DNA of 64,000 bases from Halobacillus amylolyticus (GTDB lineage: Bacteria; Bacillota; Bacilli; Bacillales; Halobacillaceae): contig NZ_CP095075.1 in assembly GCF_022921115.1 (NCBI RefSeq), positions 1,371,001-1,435,000 of the forward strand, in the 5' to 3' direction. Numbering within the stretch: position 1 is the first letter of the stretch; each line of letters opens with the position of its first letter. A program made the position numbers and the translations under genes. Positions 9,074-17,550 of the stretch are shown here, piece by piece. The notes beneath the pieces were generated by a model. It saw nothing but the letters and a program-made list of their open reading frames with translations, had not been told where the DNA came from and did not search any database.

Positions 9074-9148
9074 TAAGGTAGTTCAAAAAGTCAAGTGATT
9101 GAAGCCATATTTTCCTCATCAGCTTGCGACAAATTTTTTGAACACACA
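9074..9148. repeat. Mini MITE-like element (third copy)
   Basis: The left end GTAGTTCAAAAAGTCAAGTG and the right end, read inverted, GTGTGTTCAAAAAATTTGTC are imperfect inverted repeats enclosing about 35 bp. The ends match those of the longer elements at 22297-22451 and 41901-42292. Confidence 0.45.
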
Positions 9149-9174
9149 TGTAAAGAAGGATGTGTTTATGACCT

Positions 9175-9408
9175 ATGTATTATCATGATTATGATAAAGC
9201 CTTGTACTTCATGATCTGGGGACAATGGGATGACTTACTCGTCCTAATGGTAAGGACACAGGATCATTTTCTTTCCAAAAAAATCGAAACGTTTCTTCAC
9301 GCCTACCATTACCCAGGCCATGAAGTAACATTGCTTCAAAGCCACGAAAACTTGTTACACTATATCGATCACGCTCAAACTACGACATACCCTAACCTTT
9401 ATGTATAA
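9175..9408 (+). CDS. Hypothetical 77-aa protein, doubtful
   Basis: The frame starts MYYHDYDKALYFMIWG and ends just before a terminator, which favours a real or recently real gene. The GAAGGA upstream is better spaced for an ATG at 9169 that reads only six codons (MTYVLS) before a stop; an in-frame TGA lies just upstream of 9175. Either two overlapping starts are used or the 5' end has been damaged. No family is recognised. Confidence 0.4.
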   Translation: MYYHDYDKALYFMIWGQWDDLLVLMVRTQDHFLSKKIETFLHAYHYPGHEVTLLQSHENLLHYIDHAQTTTYPNLYV

Positions 9409-9411
9409 ATT

Positions 9412-9457
9412 TACCACCTCAGGTCATCCATAAAATGGATGACCTGAGGTGGTATTT
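9412..9457. terminator. Palindromic terminator, twin of 5437-5491
   Basis: The arms read ACCACCTCAGGTCATCCAT and inverse around a 3-base loop, with T-rich flanks. It lies between convergent genes and shares 18 identical arm bases with the spoVR terminator. Confidence 0.85.
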
Positions 9458-9468
9458 AATGTGATAAA

Positions 9469-10104
9469 TTATTTCATGTATTTGACGCCGAAGAGGGCGG
9501 CTTGCGTTCTATCGTGTACTTCTAGTTTCGAGAAAATATTGGACAAGTGAGTTTTAACTGTTTTTTCTGTTATAAACAGTCGGTCTGCAATTTCCTTGTT
9601 GCTGTGCCCGTTCATTACTTCCTTTAAAACATCCTTCTCTCTGCGCGTTAATTCGTGAATTCGCTTTTCTTCCTCGTCTTGATGAGCCCCTGTTACATGT
9701 GTCATCAGCTGTGAGGCTGCTTTCTCATCAATCATCGTTTCCCCTTTATGTACCCGTCTAATAACATCAGCCAGTTTATCCGGCTCGATATCCTTCATTT
9801 GATAACCACTTGCCCCTGCCTGAACCGCTGGAATAACAGTATCATAATCAGAAAAACTCGTCAGCATCACAATTTTCACATTGGGAAATTGTTCACGCAG
9901 CCTTTTAGCTGTCTCAATTCCGTCCATTTTAGGCATCTGGATATCCAAAATCACTACATCTGCTTGATGTTTGTTAAGGTATGCTAATGCTTCCTCCCCG
10001 TTAGATGCCTCCTAAACAACCTCAATATCCTCCTGAGTTTGAAAAAAGAACACTAACCCTTTTCGAACAACCTGGTGATCATCAGCAATTAATATGTTAA
10101 TCAT
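9469..10104 (-). pseudogene. NarL/LuxR-type response regulator with amber codon
   Basis: From ATG at 10104 the frame reads MINILIADDHQVVRKGLVFF, then TAG at 10014-10012 (codon 31), then continues in the same frame as EASNGEEALAYLNKHQAD and VVILDIQMPKMDG to the end. The acidic pair D8-D9, phospho-acceptor D54 and C-terminal LuxR helix-turn-helix (RREKDVLKEVMNGHSNKEIADRL region, then TEKTVKTHLSNIFSKL) are otherwise intact, 211 codons in all. GAG to TAG is the simplest change. The ATG overlaps the kinase stop codon (ATGA), so the two were translationally coupled. A restart at the GTG of codon 51 would lack half the receiver domain. Confidence 0.85.
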
Positions 10105-11525
10105 AACCTGTTTCTCCCCTCAAATGGTATTTCTACCCTTACTACCGTCCCTTCACCTTTTTCACTTGTGACCGTAAGAATTCCGCCATATAATGCTGCT
10201 CTCTCTTTCATACCTGATATGCCAAAGGATGAGAGATCTGATTCTCTATTTCCAAATCCAATCCCATAATCACGTATGATAAGAACAACCTGATGATGGA
10301 ACTTCTGCAACCTTAATTGTACTTCTTCTGTCCCCGCATGCTTTAATACATTATGTAAAGCTTCCTGCCCAATCCGTAATAATGTTTCTTCTAATGCATA
10401 AGGTATTGATTCTGTACCCTCTGAATGAATAGTGTATTTCAGGCCGATCGTTCCCGCATAAGAACTTAATTCTGTTAACACACCCTCCTTAAGCCGGCCG
10501 CTTTTCTCTTCAGCAATTAATGCACGCATTTCTTTAAGCGCCTGTGAGGAAATATCCTGAATATAGTCCACCTGTTCTTTTAACATAGGGCACGAAGCTG
10601 TTAAACGACTGGCCGCTTTTGAAGTAAGCACAATAGAAAAGAGCAGCTGATTAACAGAATCATGTAAATCCTGAGCAAATCGTGATCTCTCTTCCCTCCT
10701 GGCCATCGTTTTTTCTTTTTCACTAAGAACTAACCTCTTCCATGAAACCGTGATATATTTCTTAATAAGCTCAAAAACCTCAACCTCGGCCTTAGAAAAC
10801 GCCTGTCCACTGACACAAAACGCTTCTTGATCACTAATTACACCATATAAATCAGCTGACGAAGCCACTGCTTTATTCGTCCATTGTACGTTTTTCCCTG
10901 GGTATAATCTCTGTAATCCGCGCTCAACGGTCCGCTTTAAAGAACGTAAATCCTGAGCATCCTGAATACTCCTTGTCAGTTCATGTGACTGCATGAGCAA
11001 AAGGCTCCATTCTTCTTCAGCTTCAAACCGTTCAATCCGCTCAAGAGCTGTTCCCACCTGAAGAGCAATCGATTCTAATAAATGCAAGTCCTCCGAATAA
11101 CTCGATTTATTTCTCATCGCTACATTAAAAAGACCAAAAGACTTTCCAGGCGTTTGCAATGGCACTGTAGCATGATGCGTAATGCCGTCGGTTCCTTCTA
11201 ACCCTTCTTCTAGTGCCTGCTCAATTCTCTTACAGGCGATGATACTCGTCGCCTTTGTAAGTCTGCCACTTTTATATCTTGATACACAACTGCAGTCCTC
11301 CCCACACATCCTCCGTTTATTATCACGCGAAAGTGCTGGCGGAAGGCCGATATCAGCAGCTAATTGAATCCCCTCTTCCTTTTCAAGAAAAATCCAGCCA
11401 GCTTCAAATTCAGTCATGGAAATGAACTTCCTAAGGACATTCTCAAGCACGCTTTTATTTGTCGATTCATTTAATAACTCAGCAATATTCTTTAATGTTT
11501 CCATTTGAGATGAGGCATCATGCAC
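10101..11525 (-). CDS. GAF-domain NarL-type sensor histidine kinase (YhcY/AirS-like)
   Basis: The protein is cytoplasmic with no membrane segments. An N-terminal GAF domain (~20-165), a second sensor-like region, HisKA_3 (RSRFAQDLHDSVNQLL, phospho-His near residue 288) and HATPase_c (EALHNVLKHAG; DYGIGF; GISGMKERA) follow in order. The GAF domain holds the cysteines of CGEDCSC plus one in IIACKR, a C-x3-C-x-C-x17-C pattern. From memory the similar AirS (YhcS) kinase of staphylococci binds a [2Fe-2S] cluster there, so redox or oxygen sensing is plausible. GTG at 11525 is best spaced to GAAGGTGA; GTG at 11534 is the alternative. Its cognate regulator is broken. Confidence 0.85.
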   Translation of the reverse strand: MHDASSQMETLKNIAELLNESTNKSVLENVLRKFISMTEFEAGWIFLEKEEGIQLAADIGLPPALSRDNKRRMCGEDCSCVSRYKSGRLTKATSIIACKRIEQALEEGLEGTDGITHHATVPLQTPGKSFGLFNVAMRNKSSYSEDLHLLESIALQVGTALERIERFEAEEEWSLLLMQSHELTRSIQDAQDLRSLKRTVERGLQRLYPGKNVQWTNKAVASSADLYGVISDQEAFCVSGQAFSKAEVEVFELIKKYITVSWKRLVLSEKEKTMARREERSRFAQDLHDSVNQLLFSIVLTSKAASRLTASCPMLKEQVDYIQDISSQALKEMRALIAEEKSGRLKEGVLTELSSYAGTIGLKYTIHSEGTESIPYALEETLLRIGQEALHNVLKHAGTEEVQLRLQKFHHQVVLIIRDYGIGFGNRESDLSSFGISGMKERAALYGGILTVTSEKGEGTVVRVEIPFEGRNRL

Positions 11526-11585
11526 GAAAGTCACCTTCTTTTTATGTAAAAAAATTCTTATTATTATTATAACATTGCTTAAAAA

Positions 11586-11611
11586 AAGGCGAACCCGAAC
11601 AGGTTCGCCTT
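11586..11611. terminator. Terminator between yhcX-like gene and kinase
   Basis: AAGGCGAACC and GGTTCGCCTT form a 10-bp stem around CGAACA, with an A run on the plus side that becomes a T run on the minus strand. It separates the upstream acetyltransferase/hydrolase gene from the kinase. Confidence 0.85.
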
Positions 11612-11620
11612 CTTATAAAT

Positions 11621-13183
11621 TCACGTACGATCAGGTTTTACTTCTGTATCAATATGGTAGTTCAACTCAAATAAATCGCGTCTGCGGTCACGAAGCTGCC
11701 TGACAGTACCAGACTTTCTCTGTCTTCGTAAAACTTCCAAATCAACATCACCTACGACGACAGCCTCCACATTAGGATTACATTCGCCAACTATGCCATC
11801 GCGCGCAAACTCGAAATCAGAAGGTGTAAAGATGCCTGACTGGGCATACTGAATATCCATATTCTCCACCTGTGTCATGTTGCCGACTGTTCCTGCGATG
11901 ACCGTATACACTTGGTTTTCAATGGCGCGGGCCTGCGCACAGTAGCGTACCCGTAAGTACCCCTGGCGATCATCCGTACAGAATGGTACAAAAATGATAT
12001 TCGCCCCTTGACTGGCAGCATAGCGGGCAAGCTCAGGGAACTGAATGTCGTAACAAATTTGAATGGCAATTTTCCCACAATCGGTATCGAATACTTTGAC
12101 AGCATCACCAGGTTGAATGCCCCACCATGTCCGTTCATTTGGTGTCACATGAATTTTGTATTGTTTCTCGATCGTACCATCACGTCTAAATAAATAAGAA
12201 ATGTTATAAATTTGCTCATCTTCCTCAACGAAGTGGGAACCACCGATAATATTGACATTGTACCTCACAGCTAGGTGTTCGAACAATTCAATATATTCCT
12301 CTGTATATTCAGACAGTCTTCTAACAGCTTTTGAAGGGACTTTTTCCTCAAGAAATGACATTAACTGTGTCGTGAAAATCTCGGGGAAAACAGCGAAATC
12401 CGCCCCATAATCAGCGGCAACATCTACATAATACTCACACTGTCTGCTAAACTCCTCAAAGGAATCAATATTCTTCATCATGTATTGAATCACCATAATT
12501 CTGACAGGGTGACTCGTCTTAAAATGACGTTTCGTCCGCGTTCTATAATCAATATTATTCCATTCCATCAATGTGGCATATTTGGACGACATTTTATCAT
12601 CTGGCAAGTAGTTTGGATTAATCCGCATCACGGTAAACCCATTAATGATCTGAAACGTGAGCACAGGATCATAAATATTTTGATTACGAACCTCTTCCAC
12701 ATATTCACGTGGGGACATCTCTTGTTCATATTTGTGATAATTCGGAATCCGTCCCCCAATAACGATACTCTTTAAATTTAATTCACGGGCCAAGTCTTTT
12801 CTCGCTTCATAAAGACGGCGCCCAATTTTCATTCTGCGAAATTCCGGGTGTACCATGACTTCAATCCCATAAAGGTTGTAGCCATCCGGATCATGATTAG
12901 TAATATACCCTTCGTCTGTAATATCATCCCACGTATGTTTATCATCATACTCATCAAAGTTGACAAGTAAGCTTGAACAACTTCCAATGATCTGCCCGTC
13001 ATATTCGACGACAAACTGTCCTTCTGGAAAGTGGATTAAGTGACTTTCCAGGTGTCCACGTTCCCATGGCTCCATATTAGGAAAACAAAGCTTTTGCAGC
13101 TCAAAAATTTGTTCAATATCGTTCGCTTGCATATTCCGTACTATCATTTTTTTCTCAAATTGAGATAAATCAAGTTTAGACAT
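11621..13183 (-). CDS. Bifunctional GNAT acetyltransferase / carbon-nitrogen hydrolase (YhcX-like)
   Basis: ATG at 13183 (MSKLDLSQFEKKMIV) follows AGGGA and gives 520 residues, close to B. subtilis YhcX. Residues ~10-200 are a GNAT domain with the acetyl-CoA loop VHPEFRRMKIGRRLYEAR. Residues ~225-510 are a nitrilase-superfamily domain with the Glu-Lys-Cys triad: Glu in VFPEIFTTQ, Lys in YKIHVTPNE and Cys in QICYDIQFPEL. The hydrolase probably acts on an omega-amide or N-carbamoyl-type bond; the substrate is unknown. In B. subtilis yhcX lies in the same chromosomal neighbourhood as yhcYZ, consistent with the order here. Confidence 0.9.
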   Translation of the reverse strand: MSKLDLSQFEKKMIVRNMQANDIEQIFELQKLCFPNMEPWERGHLESHLIHFPEGQFVVEYDGQIIGSCSSLLVNFDEYDDKHTWDDITDEGYITNHDPDGYNLYGIEVMVHPEFRRMKIGRRLYEARKDLARELNLKSIVIGGRIPNYHKYEQEMSPREYVEEVRNQNIYDPVLTFQIINGFTVMRINPNYLPDDKMSSKYATLMEWNNIDYRTRTKRHFKTSHPVRIMVIQYMMKNIDSFEEFSRQCEYYVDVAADYGADFAVFPEIFTTQLMSFLEEKVPSKAVRRLSEYTEEYIELFEHLAVRYNVNIIGGSHFVEEDEQIYNISYLFRRDGTIEKQYKIHVTPNERTWWGIQPGDAVKVFDTDCGKIAIQICYDIQFPELARYAASQGANIIFVPFCTDDRQGYLRVRYCAQARAIENQVYTVIAGTVGNMTQVENMDIQYAQSGIFTPSDFEFARDGIVGECNPNVEAVVVGDVDLEVLRRQRKSGTVRQLRDRRRDLFELNYHIDTEVKPDRT

Positions 13184-13346
13184 ATGTTCGTCCCTTTCTG
13201 TTTTGCATAGTCTCAAGAGATGCTTGGTATCCTTATCGTACTGAACAATCCATTGATCTGTCTAGCTTGATCTTTTCGTATTGTATAAAGTAGAGGAACC
13301 CTGACTTTATGAATGAACGAGTTCCATCATTATAGGTGATCTATCA

Positions 13347-15164
13347 CTACCTGAAGGTCTTAACATACCAGCTTATTGCTTGATTAATTTTACTGTCAAA
13401 CAGCTTTTCACGCCAATACAAATCAGCAGTCTGGCTGACAGCATTATTTCTCGCCGGATAGGGATGAATGATATTCGATAGCGACTGAAATTTTTTATTC
13501 AATCCCTGTATCGTTCCCACTTCCTGCATCCACTCACCCGCTCCAGGACCAATCGCATGAGCACCTACGATTTTACCACGGCTTGTCGTTAATACTTTTA
13601 CAAGACCTTCTGTATGATGCTCGGCCATAAATCGATCACTATCGGAAAGCTTCGTTTTGAACGTCAGCAGGCGGTCCCCATATTTCTCATTTGCTTCTTC
13701 CTCTGTTAAGCCTAAATGGTAAATTTCAGGCGCTGTATAAACGACCCATGGAACTTTTTCATAAGACACTTTTCTCGACAAACCTAGGACGGCATTTGAA
13801 ACCACTAGCTTCCCTTCCATTCCCGCAACATGAGTAAATGGCATCGATCCATTACAGTCTCCTACAGCATAAATGTGCTTCTTGCTTGTTCTTAAACAAG
13901 GGTCAACGTCTATTGCCCCATCTTTAGTTGCAATCCCGGCTTTATCTAATGATAAACGCTCGATATTAGCTTGACGTCCCACGGCAATAAGCAGCTTGTC
14001 CGCTTCCACACTACCCTTGGACCCCTCCTTTGAAAAAAGCACCCTTACACGTCCATCAACAGTTTCAACGCGATCAACTTCGGCTTCTGTTAAAATAGAA
14101 GTCTGCTCCCCCATTATTTTTTGGGCAATACTTGCAATCTCTTTGTCTTCCTTGCCTGCAATCCGTTCGCCTGCCTCGACAATCGTGACGTTTACTCCTA
14201 AACGAGCCATGGCTTGAGCCAATTCCAGACCAATCACACCGCCCCCGATCACAACAAGCGATTCCGGACGCTCCTTTAGGGAGAAAATGGACTCATTTGT
14301 TAAATAATCAACTTCCTTCACTCCACCAATCGGAGGAACAACTGGCGAGGAACCGGTTGCGATGACAATTCGCTTTGCGGTGATCATACGGCTGCCAACT
14401 TGTAACGTGTGGTCATCAATAAATTCAGCCTCATTTTCATAGATGTCCACCCCCATGTCCGTGAAACGTTCCTTGGAATCATGTGCCTGAACATCCGCGA
14501 CAGCCTTTGACACCTTTTCCATTGCTTGAGTAAATAACTGATTGTATTGCTCGTTTGAGAGGCTTGTCAGCTGACTAGTCTGATATACCTCTTCTGCTGC
14601 ATGAATAAGGGCTTTTGACGGCATGCAGCCATAGTGTAAACAGTCTCCCCCTAATTCGCTTTTACGTTCGATTAAAGCAACGGAAGCTCCGAAGCTCGCG
14701 GCACCCGCAGCCACCGTTAAGCCACCTGATCCTCCGCCAATAACAACAATTTGATAATCATAATTCATGAATAGTCCCCCTTTGATTCTGCTTAAATATT
14801 TTCGGCTAATGCTATCCATTCGTTTACGATTGACACCTAAGTCTGAATAGCCCACTCTTGAAGCTGAACGAAAATGGACCCTCCGTGAGTATTCGTCAAA
14901 ATAAAACTCAACATCATCTTTAAATTTAAGTAATTTTGAAGTAAAAATGATATGCAGATAATCATCGTGTTCGGATTGAATGCTTGTACGTGGTTTTCCA
15001 TTAATAATTTCTTTTAGTATTGATTTTGTATATGATACATTTTGAATGAATGGAAGAGACTCCATTGCTTTATCAGGATTTTTTGCTTGTGTGGATACAC
15101 AATTTGGAGAATGGGGACATGGAGCCAGCTTCCCGTCCTTTACCCCTAAATATTCCTTCGTCAT
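13347..15164 (-). CDS. DUF1499 domain fused to FAD-dependent dithiol oxidoreductase
   Basis: One uninterrupted frame of 605 codons joins two proteins. Residues 1-132 are a DUF1499 domain (LAPCPHSPNCVSTQA; VHFRSASRVGYSDLGVNRKRM). From Met133 (ATG at 14768) comes a 473-residue pyridine nucleotide-disulfide oxidoreductase: VVIGGGSGGL binds FAD, GGDCLHYGCMPSKA carries the redox cysteine pair (C-x4-C), VVIGGGVIGLELAQ binds NAD(P)H, and HPYPARNNAVSQTADLY is the dimer-interface end in place of the usual HxHP. It is of the MerA/lipoamide dehydrogenase type; the substrate is unknown. An internal AGGGGG precedes Met133, so both a fusion and a free flavoprotein may be made. Confidence 0.85.
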   Translation of the reverse strand: MTKEYLGVKDGKLAPCPHSPNCVSTQAKNPDKAMESLPFIQNVSYTKSILKEIINGKPRTSIQSEHDDYLHIIFTSKLLKFKDDVEFYFDEYSRRVHFRSASRVGYSDLGVNRKRMDSISRKYLSRIKGGLFMNYDYQIVVIGGGSGGLTVAAGAASFGASVALIERKSELGGDCLHYGCMPSKALIHAAEEVYQTSQLTSLSNEQYNQLFTQAMEKVSKAVADVQAHDSKERFTDMGVDIYENEAEFIDDHTLQVGSRMITAKRIVIATGSSPVVPPIGGVKEVDYLTNESIFSLKERPESLVVIGGGVIGLELAQAMARLGVNVTIVEAGERIAGKEDKEIASIAQKIMGEQTSILTEAEVDRVETVDGRVRVLFSKEGSKGSVEADKLLIAVGRQANIERLSLDKAGIATKDGAIDVDPCLRTSKKHIYAVGDCNGSMPFTHVAGMEGKLVVSNAVLGLSRKVSYEKVPWVVYTAPEIYHLGLTEEEANEKYGDRLLTFKTKLSDSDRFMAEHHTEGLVKVLTTSRGKIVGAHAIGPGAGEWMQEVGTIQGLNKKFQSLSNIIHPYPARNNAVSQTADLYWREKLFDSKINQAISWYVKTFR

Positions 15165-15220
15165 TTTGTTTTCCCCCTCTGTTGGTACTTTTACATTATA
15201 TATTCACCAAATACACAATA

Positions 15221-15247
15221 AAAAAACACCTCGTTTAATCGAAGTGT
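15221..15247 (-). terminator. Terminator after rsgI
   Basis: On the minus strand ACACTTCG and CGAGGTGT form an 8-bp stem with G-U pairing, followed by TTTTTTT. It lies directly past the rsgI stop. Confidence 0.75.
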
Positions 15248-15251
15248 CGAG

Positions 15252-16433
15252 TTAATGCGGACCCTTGCTTTTGTCCTTATTCCCTTTTCCATTATTTTTA
15301 TGTTTATGGGGATTATGACCATTGCTACTATGGTCGTTCTCTTTATTCTTCTTATGCTCATGTTTGACTTTATCATTTTGATTTTTCTTATGCTCGCGCT
15401 TAGGCTTATGGGGTGGTTTCTGTTTATCCTTTTTCTTATGTTCTTTTGGTTTTTCTTTATTTTCATTACCATGACCAGGTTTTTCTTTTTGTGAAGGATG
15501 ATCCGGTTTAACTTTTTTCCCTGCTTTTTCATCAGCTCTCTCGCTTTTATTTTCTTTATGCGTTGACGCATTTCCTGCCTTTTTCTCTTGCACGTGAGAA
15601 GGTTTATTTATTTCAAACTTTTCTTTTGGAATGATGAATGTCTCACTCGAAGGGTCTGTGTTCAGTTGCCCTCGCGGCAGTTCATTAGACTTTGATTTCG
15701 GTTCCTCTGTTGAATCGGTTTCATTGTAAAAGGATTGTATAATTGCTTTATCCTCATCTTCAATCGTTACTTTCATACTATTCGTTTCATCCCTTATTGA
15801 ATCTGCCATCAACTCATTTGCAGAAACCTTTTCCTTTTTAGCCTGCTCCCTTATTTGACTGGGTACATTGTAAGAAGCTACAGATAAATTTGAAGATTGA
15901 TTTGCTAAAAAACTTTCGATCTTAGCTGAGAAGTCTTCATCATGTTCATTTACATAGCTAACTCCAATGAGCACTTGATTTTGATTGTTAATAAAACCTA
16001 ACTTTTGACTTAAGGTAATCATATCAAAAGTCACTTCTGAAGCTGGATCCTTATACCAATTCTCAAGCTTAGATAAGATTTCCTCTGCATCCTTATTTAT
16101 CGGAACGATATTAATAACTTGCATGTCTTCATTTAGCTTAAGCTCGACACTTGGGTTCATATCAATATTTACAAAGGCATAGGCCGTACTATTCCCATAC
16201 CATAGATAGGCTGGTAAAAAGGCAATAAGTAGGGCTGCAACAATGGCTGCAATTTTAGTTCTCCGCCACATGAGCGATGGTTTGATCACTGTATGTCTTT
16301 CCGATAATGGTTGAAAATGAACCTCCATCCCTACTTCAGCTCGTTTTAAAAGCTTTGCCTTGTGGAAAGCGCCATCATTTGTCATCACAATCGTATATTT
16401 CCTGCTCTGCTCCATGACAATACCTTTCCTCAC
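15252..16433 (-). CDS. rsgI: Anti-sigma-I factor RsgI
   Basis: The N-terminus MRKGIVMEQSRKYTIVMTND is the RsgI anti-sigma domain; one transmembrane segment follows (IAAIVAALLIAFLPAYLWYG, ~60-80), then the extracytoplasmic RsgI domain (AYAFVNIDMNPSVELKLN). Residues ~290-393 are a Lys/His/Asn/Pro-rich tail with no sugar-binding module visible. RsgI holds SigI inactive at the membrane until a heat or envelope signal. The gene overlaps sigI by 59 bp and starts at GTG or ATG-type codon 16433, matching the conserved family start. The tail could bind wall polymers; that is inferred. Confidence 0.9.
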   Translation of the reverse strand: MRKGIVMEQSRKYTIVMTNDGAFHKAKLLKRAEVGMEVHFQPLSERHTVIKPSLMWRRTKIAAIVAALLIAFLPAYLWYGNSTAYAFVNIDMNPSVELKLNEDMQVINIVPINKDAEEILSKLENWYKDPASEVTFDMITLSQKLGFINNQNQVLIGVSYVNEHDEDFSAKIESFLANQSSNLSVASYNVPSQIREQAKKEKVSANELMADSIRDETNSMKVTIEDEDKAIIQSFYNETDSTEEPKSKSNELPRGQLNTDPSSETFIIPKEKFEINKPSHVQEKKAGNASTHKENKSERADEKAGKKVKPDHPSQKEKPGHGNENKEKPKEHKKKDKQKPPHKPKREHKKNQNDKVKHEHKKNKENDHSSNGHNPHKHKNNGKGNKDKSKGPH

Positions 16434-17166
16434 ATACCCACCCCTTCAAATAGTCTTTAAGATAAACATAATCTCCTGATAAAATGAGGACCATCGCAAT
16501 AATGAATTTACGGTTGCGCTCTAAGGTTTTCTTACTCACCTCTACTTCTTGTACAAGGTCTTTAATAGGTAACCGGCCTTTCTCTAAGACCTGCTGACGA
16601 AATTCATTGTTTTCATAAACAATGTGAGCGATTTGGATAGCAGACTCACGTGCATCCTTGTGTTTTGGGGAGGCTTCCGTTAATTCAGCAAAAGAAAGCT
16701 TGTACTCTTGCAGCTGAAGCTGAAATTCCCGAATTTCTTCCCTGCGATACCATGATTCTGTCTCTAGTACGTAGCGGTCTTTAGCTGCCTTCACTTGGGA
16801 TGGGTTTTCCATCTGTTCATCGTCAACATAATCTTCGTCAAGGGACACGGCTTTAAGACGTTTTTGTTCATTTCGAATGTAATCAATCACTTTGCGCTTA
16901 ATGACAAGCTTTGCAAAGGACAAGAATGAACTACCTTTTTCACAAGAATAGGCATGAATAGCTTCATTAAAAGCAAGTAAACCTATGCTGTATTCGTCAT
17001 CTTTCATTGGATCAATGTATCGTTTACATACCTCGGAGACACTTTTGGCGATAAAAGGTTGATACTGTTTTAGAATTTCATTTTTTATATTGTCGTCTCC
17101 CTGTTTGGCAGCTGCTACAAGTTCATCAAGGGAGGTGTCGTTCTTTTGAAACAGACCTCTGATCAA
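16375..17166 (-). CDS. sigI: RNA polymerase sigma factor SigI
   Basis: The 263-residue protein matches SigI: ILKQYQPFIAKSVSEVCKRYID, DDEYSIGLLAFNEAIHAY and SSFLSFAKLVIKRKVIDYIRNEQ form the region-2 core, and VSKKTLERNRKFIIAMVLIL is the C-terminal DNA-binding helix. SigI directs genes for heat and cell-wall stress and usually autoregulates. The start is TTG at 17166, fixed by GGAGGTGA and by an out-of-frame nearby ATG. rsgI overlaps its 3' end, the normal arrangement for sensor-regulated SigI. Confidence 0.92.
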   Translation of the reverse strand: MIRGLFQKNDTSLDELVAAAKQGDDNIKNEILKQYQPFIAKSVSEVCKRYIDPMKDDEYSIGLLAFNEAIHAYSCEKGSSFLSFAKLVIKRKVIDYIRNEQKRLKAVSLDEDYVDDEQMENPSQVKAAKDRYVLETESWYRREEIREFQLQLQEYKLSFAELTEASPKHKDARESAIQIAHIVYENNEFRQQVLEKGRLPIKDLVQEVEVSKKTLERNRKFIIAMVLILSGDYVYLKDYLKGWVCEERYCHGAEQEIYDCDDK

Positions 17167-17194
17167 CCTTCATCACCTCCAGCTAATAAATAGT

Positions 17195-17223
17195 TTCGTT
17201 TAGAATGTCAATTATTTGGGTGT
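17195..17223 (-). promoter_or_regulatory. Candidate SigI autoregulatory promoter
   Basis: On the minus strand ACACCC (17223-17218) is followed 19 bases later by CGAA (17198-17195), 30 bp before the sigI ribosome site. SigI promoters are reported to have a C-rich -35 and a CGAA -10; the spacing here is not exact, so this is tentative. TTGACA lies inside the spacer. The remainder of 17224-17509 is AT-rich; I see no gene there. Confidence 0.35.
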
Positions 17224-17510
17224 ATTTTAAACAAAAATTTCATTTATGTTACATTTTTGTATCAACCACATTAAACTCAGTCGATTTCACTAATTCTATG
17301 AGCAGATATGCTTGGGTATTGTACAGAGCAAGACAATTTTACTCAAAGTCGCGCTTATATTCCACCACACACGATTTACATTTTGTTAAATAATCATTTC
17401 AAAAAATAGGTACTTAGATTTAAGCAATATCCATTAACCTGTTAATTGGGTGCGTTCATTCTACTCAAAGGACCTTTGAACTATAAAAAAATGATAATAT
17501 TGAATCACAA

Positions 17511-17550
17511 AAACCCCCTAACGTAATAGGCTCGCTATTACTTAGGAGGT
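17511..17550 (-). terminator. Terminator of the HtrA-like gene
   Basis: CCTCCTAAGTAATAG pairs with CTATTACGTTAGGGGG with one internal mismatch, followed by TTTTTG on the minus strand. The hairpin overlaps the final codons of the protease gene. Confidence 0.8.
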
